A stretch of DNA of 64,000 bases from Plasmodium brasilianum (Eukaryota; Apicomplexa; Aconoidasida; Haemosporida; Plasmodiidae). The notes below the pieces were generated by a model. That model saw nothing but the letters and a program-made list of their open reading frames with translations. It searched no databases and had not been told where the DNA came from. A program made the translations under genes and the position numbers. Of this stretch, positions 43,001-53,060 are shown piece after piece. The stretch covers positions 682,001 to 746,000 of the forward strand of contig NC_090127.1 of the NCBI RefSeq assembly GCF_023973825.1, in the 5' to 3' direction. The stretch's first letter is position 1. Every line of letters begins with the position of its first letter.

Positions 43001-43358
43001 TCATGTGATAGACTTTGTTGTATTTATTACTAAAAAATGTGTACCTGTTAAGTTACTAGGCAATAGGCATAATTTCAAAATTTTTTTAAAAAATGTTAAA
43101 AATTTTTTATTATTTAATTATAAGGAGAGTTTTTCTATGGATCAGGTTATGAAAAACATAAAAGTTAAAAATATTTTCCAGAAGGAATTAAATAAAGGTA
43201 ATTGTAATATTAAGAAGTCGAGGGCAAAATTACAAATTAGGAGAGATACACATATGGGAATCTCATTAACAAATGATTCTGAAAATGCATCAAATGGAAA
43301 GGATGATATAGAAAACGATAGAATGGATTTAAAAAAAAAAAAAAAAAAGACACATTAA
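40041..43358 (+). CDS. TERT: Telomerase reverse transcriptase, N-terminal part (TEN to CP motif)
   Basis: 1105 residues from the ATG at 40041; the open frame also reads a Phe run upstream, which is the poly-T tract. The last ~110 residues contain the TERT CP motif of the RNA-binding domain: 'CVPVKLLGNRHNFKIFLKNV' then 'FSMDQVMKNIKVKNI' (residues about 1000-1045), matching the family's V-P-x-x-L-L-G-x-x-x-N pattern. The N-terminal part should correspond to the TEN domain, strongly diverged ('FYSLKVWDIFFNYVSFDFLN' near 185). Between them lies a very large charged insertion with Gln, Glu-Lys and 18-residue repeats, typical of Plasmodium TERT. The frame ends at a TAA right after an 18-A run (43331-43348). 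The T motif and RT domain continue in another frame, so this is not a complete protein as sequenced. Confidence 0.88.
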   Translation: MTDNVSKNKVHLKNVFKCTDKKIKIFKYYLKSKLKVKSYTLGEFSLMHDEKFRKIFLSNILKDHVIAKKKKDKLFLINEIVIDKTFFQDDFYFQYFLENVLLLEDLLLKKLENNLREDFFFKEKNYSICNWKQCYSHIKKKLNEKGIDKKSKIYKNSVLLFNSTKFSYEDKNCCDFFYSLKVWDIFFNYVSFDFLNYLLSNTLIFISDFFFINSYERSTVQNSFCIIISHIELKYEDSKEIEHRLFSKKRKLFYNTKQVKIIYEKGNKRQRKHEQKIIKKYSIKDYAMKEEQKYEGEQQQQQQQADWTRNVIVIKKDLAVDKNKERMNRNTIINLCTVKREKENIYEQVSNEGKEYDINICEHKKCKVKFNGGKYWENYGENHEEKFEEKYKTKYEEQHEMKFQEKYEPMYGTKCDTQLSELCDGIKSELKKGENENMQEILMKEKQKEKEEIMNTHHFMRLMGKRRIEDTVGETKTYGIVKKRKVFNQNNFEKNERKIEPQNVSERNTYERNSVAINLRLKKKYKYLFKRRKEGFTASHCHSCEKYLYLIQCSGRILKNEFLKEMKEMQKEEDDKGCRGEARQSEMNKVTEVEECKSESWKRGMSRVVEMEECRSEAGQRGMNRVVEMEECRSEAGQRGMNRVVEMEECRSEDGQRGMNIVVEMEECRSEDGQRGMNRVVEMKECRNESGQRGTSRVEEMEESGEEAGKQEMSRVAEEEQSSSESAWVEGEKSKSSTKLKEINTNNLLEIDLLFESEKKEGEEFSNNNSKMKYSSNEEKQVSEKKKWNKIIINRNNILQHNTTNKYKNFLFNKWIIFDKIENTSLFIYHLLNYIFKSDQKYFFHNNFIDEYKQKISKQRKCNTKKNDISFIILKKENQSPGIRENKKNNKISSRLKKTKILKYVYYHFEEFINNVRSTNFEKIYNKFFPKNKINNKIVKIFKTIKSLIIKKYRIINIRKNRKFLKQKTYDFFFKNYNFLSFSFKTYHVIDFVVFITKKCVPVKLLGNRHNFKIFLKNVKNFLLFNYKESFSMDQVMKNIKVKNIFQKELNKGNCNIKKSRAKLQIRRDTHMGISLTNDSENASNGKDDIENDRMDLKKKKKKTH
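41850..42140 (+). repeat. 54-bp coding repeat in TERT linker
   Basis: Five near-identical 54-bp units plus diverged edges, encoding an 18-residue unit 'VVEMEECRSEAGQRGMNR'. It lies in the hypervariable linker between the TEN-like and RNA-binding regions. Central copies differ at single codons (Ala/Asp, Arg/Ile, Glu/Lys). All three minus-strand frames are also open over this block. Confidence 0.95.
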
Positions 43359-46300
43359 TTAAATTTTGCTTGAATAAAAATTATCTTTTCGAAAAACTAA
43401 AAAGAAAATATAAGGTTAGCAAATATAAAAAAATTAATATTGCAATTCAAAAAAGACATCTTATGAACAGATTAATATATTTTCTCTTTAATTATTTTAT
43501 TATGCCTTTAATTCGGAAATTTTTTTTCCTGACCAAGTCAGAACATACCATTTATAAAACGATCTTTTTTGATAGAAAAATATGGAACTATTTTACGAAA
43601 ATTTCGAATTTTTGTTTGTATCATCAAACTTTTACAAGTAAAAAATTGAAAAAAAAAAAGGAGAAAATCGAATATGCGGGGGAGGTTCAGATGAATATAC
43701 AAAAAAGGAGAACAAATAAATTGAATAGGCGAAAAAAGAAAAGTTGTAATAAATTCGCCAGAAAGTTATCACGTAACAAGACAATAAAAGAGAAGGTGAA
43801 AAAATGTACTCCTTATGACGCAGTAAGTATCAGGGGGGAAATTTCACAATGGAACGATCTGCATAATAGAAAGGTTGACGAAAAAAAATGCATTGGACGA
43901 TACTCTGCACTAATGGGCTTATGCCATGTAGCAGACCACCCACGAGACAGAGCAAACAGAGTGAAAGAAGCGAACGGAATAAAAGAACCAACAAACTTTG
44001 TTAAGCCAAAAAAATTATACAAGTGCATAGATGATTTATACAAGATAAAAGAGCTTAATAAGAAAAAGGTTAAACCTTATTTAAACAAGTTTTACTACAA
44101 AATGAGAAAGAAATATTTCTCAATAAGGAAAAAATATATTGCAAAAAAGGCGAAATTGATGCCTAGCTCGATAATACACTTCACTACTTATATTAATTTT
44201 TTGAACGACAAGGAGCAACTTTTGAGGTACGTAAGTAAAAGGTTTTTTAAACAAAAGAAAGTGAACTATGTTAGAATGTTTTACAAATTGGCTAAAAAGG
44301 TAAGAAAGAAAATTTGTAATATTAGTGGTAATGGAAGCGATATTAGAAGCGGCATTGGAAGAAATAGTGCTATCAGCAATGGCAGTAGGAGTGGCAATGG
44401 CAATAGGAGTGGCAATGGTTGTAGTAGTAGCAATGGTTGTAGTAGTAGCAATGGTTGTAGTAGTAGCAATGGTTGTAGTAGTAGCAGTTGCCTGCACGGT
44501 AATAATAAGCTGAAGCGTAAAAGACGCAGCTGCAGTGATGGGGCTAGCGGACTGAGAACAAATAAAAGGAAAAATTCACTTCTCGTTGTTGATGCTAACA
44601 CGCTGTTTAATTTAAAAAAAAATAATGGCAAAATGGTATCCGAGATAAAGTGCATTAACGAATCAAGTGATACCTACAAACATAATGATAAAATCAAGAA
44701 AAAAATATACATTCATAAGTTAAAAAATATGATAGAGAAACGAAATTTTTACATTAAATTTAATTCAATTAATAACTTTTTTTCAAAAAAATTAAGAATA
44801 AATTGGGTGCCAAAAAAGAAGAAAGGACTAAGACCTCTTATCAATCTTTCCACTTTAAACATTCCTGAATGTGTAAAAAATCGAATTAGAGAAATTTTGA
44901 AAAATAGGAAAAGTAGTGAATTTTATTTTCATAACATTCTGAATAATTTAGAAAGAGAAAAGGAAAAAAATGTAAAAAATAGAAAAAAATATAATCGAAA
45001 AAATTATAATCCTTTATCTATAAATAATATTTGTAATTTTTCCTTAAAATGTTTAGGTAATGTAAGACATAATAATAATAATTCATTATTTAAAAATACC
45101 TTAACAAAAACGAATGAAATAGAAGTAAAGTTAAAATTGTGGCTACATTATATAAAGAATTATTTTTATCATAAGAAGAAAAATAAAAAGTTTATAAAAA
45201 ACAAATTAAAAAATAAAAAAAAGGTATATGCATACATATGTGTCGGAGATTTTTCGAATTGTTATGAACATATCAATCATAATTATTTATTTAAAATTTT
45301 AAAAGATTTTTTACAAGATATTTCTAATTTTGAATTTATATATTTATTTAAAAGATCCTTTCGTTTATATAATTCTCATTTAAATAATTCCCTACTAACT
45401 TATTATCCTGTTAATGTAAAAAGTTTTGGTCTACATTATATTAGAAACTTAAGAGAATTAATCATCAAATCGAATACACATTACTTCCATAATTTTTTAC
45501 TCAAACAATTATTTAAAAGTACTTCGGCATCTGACTTTTATATTTTTGCTGATTCGTATAAAAGTGTCCTAGTAGAAAAGAGGGATATATTCATGACTAT
45601 TATAACCATCATTAGGTATTATTACCTTAATATATATTTTAGCATAAAAGAAATAAAACTCAAAAGAAACAATATATTTTATTTTCAAATATTTAAAGAG
45701 GATAAAAACAAAGACAACCACCTAAATATCTCTAACTTAATAGAAATGCAAAAGATTAGGAAATTCTACGTACAGATAAGCCCAAAGGAGGTAAAGCAGC
45801 AAATAGGGCAGATACATGTACCAAACGGTGTAGAGAGGACAAAACAAGCTGGTGAATTGACAAAAATTGATAGAGAACTATGCGAAGAGCTCAACATATA
45901 TACTGCTTCTTCTACATCCTTTGTACCCACGGCTATGGGGGGAAGGAAAACCAATGCGAATGAAATGAATTCATTCTGCTTAACCAAAACGGAAGATACG
46001 TATGTATGTAGGATTTGTAAAGGTATAGACAACAGAAAAGATAGTGATAGAATAAACGATGCAGACAGTCATAGTGATAGTAAGGCTAACACCACTTTGT
46101 TAGAAAAGTATAAAAGGGAGAACAATGACAACTGTGTGCCATTTTGTAGTAATAAAGATTTTTATACCTTAGATAAAACAGAAGAGACTAATAAAACATA
46201 TTCACATAAAAATTTAACCTTTTTAGATAAAAAAATTATCAGCAATATATGTGGGTTGCCACAGGGATTTAGTTTGTCTAATATTTTGTGTTCCCTATAT

Positions 46301-46959
46301 TATGCATATTTAGATAAAAATGATGAATTTCAAAATATACTACATTCAGATAAACAGAAATATAATAGATCTTATTTATGTAGGAGAATGGAAATGTGTG
46401 GTTATGAAAATTTGAATTCTCTTCTAATTAGATTTATAGACGATTTTTTATTTATTACACTTAATAAAAATCATATGAAGAATTTTAAAAACTTGTTACT
46501 GAAAAAAAAAATTTGGGGAAGGAATATCAATTCTTCAAAAACGAAGATTTTCAAATTTCCATTAATTTATAAAAATGAATTACTAACGTATGACATGGGT
46601 ACAGAACAGGAGAAAAATAAAAGAGCTATAAAAATAGAAAAGAAAAAAAAAAAAAAAAGAGAAAAAAAAGCAGAAGAAAAAATAGAAAAAATAAAAGAAA
46701 CAAATTTCACTTGGGTTTCATCACAACCATATAAAACGTTCATCATGTGTAAAACTGGGTCTCCATTAAGTAGTGAAGGGAATAGTATGGTAAGTTTTTC
46801 TACCGGCACTACTATATGCAGCCGCGCTGGGAAGGGCGATATACATAGCTCTAATAATTTTACTTTAGAATGCGAGAAGGGTGAAGGTCTGATACATGGG
46901 GAAAAAACGAGCAAGACTGATAGCACGTGTAACATGAGTAATACTAACATGGAGAAAGG

Positions 46960-46993
<34 letters not shown>

Positions 46994-47971
46994 GGAAAAA
47001 GCCTCTCAGTACCCGAAATTAAGGAAGCCATCAAACTGCTGTATAAGAAAAGGAAAAGACTGACCGGAATTTGCCATGAAAAGAAAAGGATTAAATTTAA
47101 AAAGTATATCAAAAGATTGAAAAAGTTAAGAAGAAAAGAGGGCAAAAGAGCCAAAAGGAGTAACAGGAGCGGTAACCTAAATAACTCCACAGAGGATATT
47201 GCTACTATCACCCCTGTTCCATCCGTAGAGTGGCTTAACAACTCGTACACATTTGATTTCGTAAATAACTGTATTCATAGTACATCCTACCTGTGGAAAA
47301 ATAAAAAGGATGCAACAATCAGAAATCACGTGCACTTGAATAATGTAATTATAGAAAAAGGTAACAAGATAAATTTCATGAAATTATTAGTAGAAAATAG
47401 AATAATACGAAATGTCATATCAAAACAAAAAAGAAATAAATCGTTATATAAAAATAAGCAGAATATTTATTTCTGTTATAAAAATTGTTTTATTTTATTA
47501 AAAACGTCTATATTAAAATTTATTTGTTCCATTAAGACTTTGAAAAAATTGTTTAATGCTTTTTATAATGCCAACTATAATATCAAATTTATACTACACC
47601 TTATTACGTATATGAAAAAATCTCTTGTGAAAAATAAAAAGTTAAAATTTGTTAAATTATTTTTAATTGAAACTGCCATAGAATCATTGCTATATGCTAA
47701 AGTCTTTGTTCCAAATAATTATGCTTACTACCCTTGCCTCAAACTGCTCAAAAAAATTAAAAGAAGACTAATACGTACATACAAAAGAAGAAACAAAAAT
47801 AAGGAGCTCTTATCTCACTTTTATAATTTATTTTATCTTATCAAACAAGAGTTGTTTAATTCGTGGCCATACATGTTTAAAATTCGGAAGTCCAACGGGA
47901 AAAAAAAAAAAAAAAAAAAAAAAAAGGAAGAAAAGTGGCGAAAACAGGAAAAACAAACAAAACGTGAATAA
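43349..47971 (+). CDS. TERT: Telomerase reverse transcriptase, C-terminal part (T motif, RT, CTE)
   Basis: Open from just after the A run to the stop at 47969-47971, about 1540 residues, in the frame one base off from the N-terminal part. Motifs in order: T motif ('RLIYFLFNYFIMPLIRKFFF' ... 'FFDRKIWNYF', 43465-43605); RT motifs 1-2 ('INWVPKKKKGLRPLINL', about 44797-44850); motif A ('CVGDFSNCYEHI', catalytic Asp codon 45248-45250); motif B ('GLPQGFSLSNILCSLYYAYL', from 46251); motif C ('LLIRFIDDFLF', Asp-Asp codons 46439-46444); motif D ('INSSKTKIF', about 46528-46554). The C-terminal extension is helical and very basic. The A-to-B interval carries the large insertion-in-fingers domain. All three catalytic Asp residues are present, so the enzyme looks functional apart from the frame break. 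A 30-base A run at 46961-46989 lies inside the coding sequence, and a 24-A run at 47901-47924. Confidence 0.92.
44405..44485 (+). repeat. 18-bp coding repeat (GCSSSN) in TERT
   Basis: Four copies of GGTTGTAGTAGTAGCAAT within a Ser/Gly/Asn-rich insertion between the T motif and RT motif 1. Typical slippage product; unlikely to be structured. Confidence 0.93.
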
Positions 47972-48945
47972 GAAGAAAAAGGATGAAGAAGCGAAAGGGG
48001 AAGGAGAAGAGGAAAAGTAAAAGAGGAAAAGTAAAAGAGGAAAAGTAAAAGAAAAAAAGTAAAAGAAAAAAAGTAAAAGAAAAAAAGTAAAAGAAAAAAA
48101 GTAAAAGAAAAAAAGTAAAAGAAAAAAAGTAAAAGAGGAAAAGTAAAAGAGGAAAAGAAAAAATGGAAAAGAAGAAATGGAAAAGAAGAAATGGAAAAAT
48201 ATGAAGAATAATAAGAAAAACATATTTGTTATTCATCCGAGCGACGCTAGCAGGTCCACACATGCACACACACTACACATATACAATTGTCCTTAAAAAA
48301 GTTCAATGTATTAAAAAAAAAAAAAAAAAAGGGATAGAACAAGGAAAAGAAATTTATCACAAGTATGCGTATGTGCCCATTCACCCAGACACAGGCACAT
48401 ACACATATATATATATATGTTCACGCACGAGAAACAAATTTTTTTTTTTTTTTTGGACATACTCCCAGAATGAAAAAAAATTTTACAAAAACATTTTAAA
48501 ATGTTATATTTTTTAGTTGAAAAATATTCTTTCGTTGACCGTATTTAAATGATCCATCATATTTACAAAATTTATATCCTTTTATATTTGTTTTGTAAGA
48601 AGTGCATATTTCGTCTTTTTAACCGTCACTTGTTTTAGGCGTTCCGGATTTTGCGCCATTGGAAACAAGCTTTTGGCATTTACCATTCAGCATTTCGCAT
48701 TTTGAATGTTATATTTTGTATTTTTTTTTTTTTTTTCTTTATTACCAAATGAGGTATATAAATATATTTGACATAATATGGACTGCTCAACTGACACTCA
48801 TTTGTCACTTGTTTAATTCTCATGTGGTAAAATAAAAAGAACCTCAAGTGGTTTCACCAGTTGGCGATATCTCCATCACTATGCTGCCATTAATATTCTG
48901 TTAATATGCTGCTAATGTGCTTCTAATATGCCGCTTCCATCCCGC
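47972..48945. other. TERT 3' flank with purine-strand repeat
   Basis: Immediately after the TERT stop, about 220 bases are purine only apart from the T of each GTAAAAG unit: tandem GTAAAAGAAAAAA / GTAAAAGAGGAAAA 13-14-mers at 48015-48150, then ATGGAAAAGAAGA units. Beyond 48230 comes ordinary A+T-rich sequence with A or T runs at 48313-48330 and 48438-48454. This lies between convergent genes (TERT plus strand, macro gene minus strand). Confidence 0.7.
48010..48200. repeat. GTAAAAGAAAAAA purine-rich tandem repeat
   Basis: About ten 13-14-bp units in the TERT 3' flank. The complementary strand is an almost pure pyrimidine tract, which creates spurious Phe/Leu/Ser reading frames. Confidence 0.92.
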
Positions 48946-50370
48946 CTACAAGCGCGGTTTCGTTTCCAGTGAAATGTTAGAAATACTTTTGAGGGCCTGC
49001 AATTTTCCGTTTCGTCCAACCCTAATATTCACCAGTCCCTTTTTGTTAATATTGTAAAGAGTATGTGAAATACCTTTGTAGTAGTAAGGCTTAGATTTAT
49101 ACTGATAGGAGCTGGGTTGACCTGAATTTTTGTAAAGAAGAAATGGATTTGGTTCAATTACTCTTGAGGCTCTCCATTTGAATGGTCTAATATTACTATA
49201 ATAATTTTGTAGTTTTCTTCTAATTATACCATGATATTTTTTAAAAGAAATTTTACTTTGTTTTCGGCAAAAATAAACAACATTAGAAGGTATTTCTAAA
49301 AGGCGTCTATTAACAGTATTCCAGTATTTCGGAGCAGGCACCACTTTTTTATTAGGCAGATAATTTCTTGATACGTCTTCAAGAGCCTCACTAAATAATT
49401 TACAAGTACTTAAATCTTTATCTACAAATGATATTGAATTTAAGTTATATATTGGAATGGTATTATATAACTGTAACAAACATTCTGCACATTCCTCAAT
49501 CAAAATAATACTAGAATTAGTAGGGGTATAACCATAAATACCTGACGATATGTCAGGTAAAATAATTGAAGAAATACATAATTCATTTAATTGTTTTAAA
49601 ACATTTGAAAATGCATATCTTAATTTATTGGATGATACGTAAGTATTTCCTTGCCAATAATATGGCATTATTAAAAATGCTAACAATTTTACTTTATCAC
49701 TAACATTATATGGTTTTGTTAATATAACATCACCTATTTGTAATTTTTTAGAATTTTCTACTAACTCTTTAAATCCTTTTTCTGAATTTATTACAGTCAT
49801 TCCATTTATATATTCTTCTTTATGTTCATTTAATGTGTCAATTCTCTTCTTAATTAAACTCTTTATAGATACAAAAATTTCCTTTACTAATTCTCTCCCT
49901 CCTTTTTGCAATACATATGCTCCAAATCCGCTTAAGGGTATAAAATTCGAAACCATCGGTACAATCATGCAATCTGCCTCTTCTTCTAATATATCATTAT
50001 GTATTATTTTTACGCAGCCAAATTCGTCTAAAGTCATACTCTTCATTTCGTGCTCGTACTTGTTTTCTGCTACCTGCATATCTAACAAATTTTCATCATC
50101 TGCATTATCGGTGTGATGGGAGTGATAGTCATAGTTTAAACCGTTATCCTTTACTCCTCTTAAAAAAAACAAATCGTTTATTTCGCTTTTCTTATTTGGG
50201 AATATTTCTTTCATTACACTTCTATTCTTACCTTCTAGAGCATCCAATGATCTAACATAATCCTTGTGATACTTCAAAGCTCTGTCATTTATCGTTTTCA
50301 ATTTTTTGGTCAAGTAGGAGCTACCGAACCTTCTTTTTTCGATAGATAGAATTTTCATCCATTCACCCAT
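48946..50370 (-). CDS. Degenerate macro-domain (Appr-1-p processing type) protein
   Basis: 474 residues from the ATG at 50368-50370. Residues about 110-320 follow the macro-domain pattern: 'VKIIHNDILEEEADCMIVPM', then 'SGFGAYVLQKGGRELVKEI' (loop 1 and helix), 'GDVILTKPY' (strand before the conserved Thr) and 'LPDISSGIYGYTPTNSSIIL' (the second ADP-ribose loop, normally S/T-G-I/V-Y/F-G-Y/F-P). Loop 1 has lost the usual triple Gly, and the Asn of the V-N-A-A-N motif is displaced, so hydrolase activity is uncertain. Family role: macro domains bind or hydrolyse ADP-ribose derivatives. The C-terminal 150 residues are basic and Tyr/Arg-rich, unlike other macro proteins I know, and could bind nucleic acid or a ribosome. 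The N-terminus is basic and could be an organellar presequence. No intron needed. Confidence 0.75.
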   Translation of the reverse strand: MGEWMKILSIEKRRFGSSYLTKKLKTINDRALKYHKDYVRSLDALEGKNRSVMKEIFPNKKSEINDLFFLRGVKDNGLNYDYHSHHTDNADDENLLDMQVAENKYEHEMKSMTLDEFGCVKIIHNDILEEEADCMIVPMVSNFIPLSGFGAYVLQKGGRELVKEIFVSIKSLIKKRIDTLNEHKEEYINGMTVINSEKGFKELVENSKKLQIGDVILTKPYNVSDKVKLLAFLIMPYYWQGNTYVSSNKLRYAFSNVLKQLNELCISSIILPDISSGIYGYTPTNSSIILIEECAECLLQLYNTIPIYNLNSISFVDKDLSTCKLFSEALEDVSRNYLPNKKVVPAPKYWNTVNRRLLEIPSNVVYFCRKQSKISFKKYHGIIRRKLQNYYSNIRPFKWRASRVIEPNPFLLYKNSGQPSSYQYKSKPYYYKGISHTLYNINKKGLVNIRVGRNGKLQALKSISNISLETKPRL

Positions 50371-51401
50371 TTTCAATATTGCTTCGGAATCTTCTCCTCT
50401 ATTTCGTAACTGGTACCTTCTGCTTTTTATTTATTTTTCAACTTGAAACTATTCAAGTGTGAAATTTGTACGTTTGTACATTTATACGTTTGTACATTTG
50501 TACGTTTGTACATTTGTACGTTTGTACATTTGTACGTTTGTACATTTGTACGTATGTACATTTGTACGTTTGTACATTTGTACGTTTGTACATTTGTACG
50601 TTTGTACATTTGTACGTTTGTACATTTGTACGTTTGTACATTTGTACGTTTGTACATTTGTATGTTTGTACCTTTCTACCTTTGTACGTTTTATTTTTTT
50701 TTTTTTCCTTTTCTTTTTATCTCTTGCAAATTTTTATCCTTTAAAAAATTGTCAAGCACACATCTGCTATAACATTACTATTATTTTGCAAAAAAAGAAA
50801 AGGTGTGTGCTCTTTAGCTTGCAGTTGTATTACTCTTCCCTTATTCCTTTTTTCTACAATTTAAAATAGTCATTGCATTATATTCAATACATTACAATGA
50901 ATACATAATAATTTATGTATTTATTTTATATTTTTTTTATATCATTTTATTTTTATCCTTTTTTTTTTTATCTCTATTTATTCATTAATTTCGACTTGTT
51001 TGATCATTTATTCTTTAAAATGTACTTGTTAAGTCTTTTAAAGAAATAATAAATACAAAATTGATAATGCTATGTGTTTAAAAAATTATTAATGAAAAAA
51101 ATTATTTTTTATATACATATATATATATAAAAGTAAAATACAAAATAAAAAGGAGAAAAAAAGGATACAATATTATATATATAGCATATATATGCTTAAG
51201 GAAAATAAAAATGACAAATAATAAAAAGATAAAAGTGGAAATTTTAGCTTATTGAAATAGTATAACATTTAAATAAAAAGTTTTATTCGTGATAGTTGAA
51301 TTAAGCATGATTTTGTTACGATAGAGCAATATTGCCGTTACATTCGTTTACATATAAGCAAATGTATTCACAGACGAATACATATATATATAAATAAATA
51401 A

Positions 51402-51440
<39 letters not shown>

Positions 51441-51592
51441 TATGTGCACAGAAATATGTAGTCATGTATATATTTATGTATGTGCACGCGCGCACATGTA
51501 GAACTGCTTAACGCATGGAAGGATTAAAAACGGATTGTATTATATTCTTAGAACAGTTATTTCCTTGCCTGTTCTTAAATAACTACAATAGT
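50371..51592. other. Upstream region of the macro gene, with 16-bp array
   Basis: Lies between two minus-strand genes. It contains the 16-bp GTAC array (50465-50685), long T-rich DNA to about 51000, and ACATATATA microsatellites with a TA tract at 51390-51440. No exon could be supported. Confidence 0.55.
50465..50690. repeat. TTTGTACATTTGTACG 16-bp array
   Basis: About thirteen 16-bp units made of two 8-mers, TTTGTACA and TTTGTACG, strictly alternating with few exceptions (one ATGTACA, one TTATACG). Each 8-mer contains the palindrome GTAC. The array starts about 95 bases upstream of the macro-gene ATG, so it is probably in its 5' UTR or promoter. Because 16 is not a multiple of 3 and no stop is generated, all six frames are open. 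Confidence 0.96.
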
Positions 51593-51820
51593 TCATTTAT
51601 CCAACATTTTTCTATATCCATTTAATTCAAATACTCTAATTACATCTCTAATAACATCATTGTTATCCATTCCTTTTATACCATATTTTGAAAAAACAAG
51701 AGATAAATCATTCGATAAATTACATAGTCCACTTTCCACATCAGAATAATTGTACTCAGGGTTAATATCAGGGTTATTTTTTAGTAAATTTCTTAATAAA
51801 GCTTCATCTACAAATAAAGA

Positions 51821-51855
<35 letters not shown>

Positions 51856-52087
51856 AAAAAAAAAAATACTGAGTGGTTGTGCATACATATCCATATAAGC
51901 ATTTTTACGTAGAATGCAGAAATAAATTACCTTCCTTCTTAAAATAAACTGCTTCTTCGGACGTTCTATTAGTATCGAGGAATTTTACACCTCCAAATTT
52001 TTTCTTACACATAAACTTTATATTAATGGTAACATTGTCATTTACTTTACTTTTGATAAAGATTTTTCTAGCAATTGTAGGTACCAT
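51593..52087 (-). CDS. Two-exon 123-residue protein of unknown function
   Basis: Exon 1: 51931-52087 (ATG at 52085-52087), starting 'MVPTIARKIFIKSKVND', donor GTAATT. Exon 2: 51593-51807, after a long T tract ending TATTTGTAG, reading 'DEALLRNLLKNNPDINPEYN' and ending 'GYRKMLDK' and TGA. The splice is phase 1 and fits exactly (157 + 215 nt = 124 codons). The intron (51808-51930, 123 nt) contains a run of about 29 T on the coding strand. The protein is soluble-looking with a basic N-terminus ('INIKFMCKKKFGG') and an acidic, helical C-terminal half. I do not recognise the family; a small mitochondrial or ribosome-associated protein is only a guess. Confidence 0.8.
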
Positions 52088-53060
52088 TTCTGCACACGTA
52101 TGATTTTTAATCTTTTCAAATTGGTAAATTTAAAAAAAAAAAAAAAAGAAAGAAATTGGAAATACGGAGTAATAAACAAGGAACAATTTATATCTTTTTC
52201 GACAAAAATAACGATGCAATAATTATGAATTCATATTTATACACAGCATTTGAAATAATAAAATACTAAAATACTCAAGTTTCGTAAACAGTTAAGATTT
52301 TGTATAAAAAAAAAAAAAATTACATTATTTGACTATATATCACTTAAAAAAAATTGATACATGTGCATATAAGCACATATATATATACATACATACTCAC
52401 ATGTTTATGCGTAAATTTTAGTACATTATTTGTTCTCATTAAGTTTATTATTTGTGTAAAAGCGTTATTAAAAATATGTTGTTTAAAAATTCGTTTCAAC
52501 GATAATTTAATTTTTTTTTATTCATTATTTTATTTTTTTATTAGTTCATTTTTATTTTTTTATTATTTCATTTTTATTTTTTTATTATTTCATTTTTATT
52601 TTTTTATTATTTCATTTTTATTTTTTTATTATTTCATTTTTATTTTTTTATTATTTCATTTTTATTTTTTTATTAATTTATATTTTTCGTTTGTTCCTTA
52701 TTTTTACAGAGGCCTTGAAAAATATATTTATCGTTTTGTTATATTTGAGGATGTGCTTTTAAAAAACAAGAAAAAAATTAAAGTTTTTCCAAAAAAAAAA
52801 AAAGTAAATAATAAAAAATAAAAGAAAATATAATATAATAATGGCACAAAAACAAATTGTTTTTCTTAAATGCAGTACTATTTGACATGAAATACATACA
52901 TGTGTAGTTCGTAAAAGCGCGTAAAGTTTTTACATATGTAAGTTATATATATACATATATACACACATTTATCTATATGTGTATATAGCAAATTTACGTA
53001 TACACAGGCATTGGTATCTTCTAGGTTAACTAGTCATACATTTGCATGAACGTTAAAGCA
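52088..53060. other. Intergenic with a possible isolated plus-strand exon
   Basis: Contains a 22-bp T-rich tandem repeat at 52540-52690 that looks like an intronic pyrimidine tract. It ends in TTATTTTTACAG at about 52710, followed by a coding-like plus-strand stretch 'GLEKYIYRFVIFEDVLLKNK' and a Lys-rich end with TAA at 52819-52821. An upstream partner may be the segment 52420-52460 ending at a GTAAAA site, but no start codon could be placed. Possible small gene, confidence low. Confidence 0.3.
52540..52690. repeat. 22-bp T-rich tandem repeat
   Basis: Six copies of TTCATTTTTATTTTTTTATT plus AT. On the plus strand it is nearly pure T/A with one C per unit and lies directly upstream of a plausible splice acceptor. 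Confidence 0.93.

Noticed and set aside
50427..50870. Several frames on both strands with Tyr-Lys-Cys-Thr-Asn or Cys-Thr-Phe-Val repeats
   Set aside because: Produced by the 16-bp GTAC array; open in all frames because the unit lacks stops.
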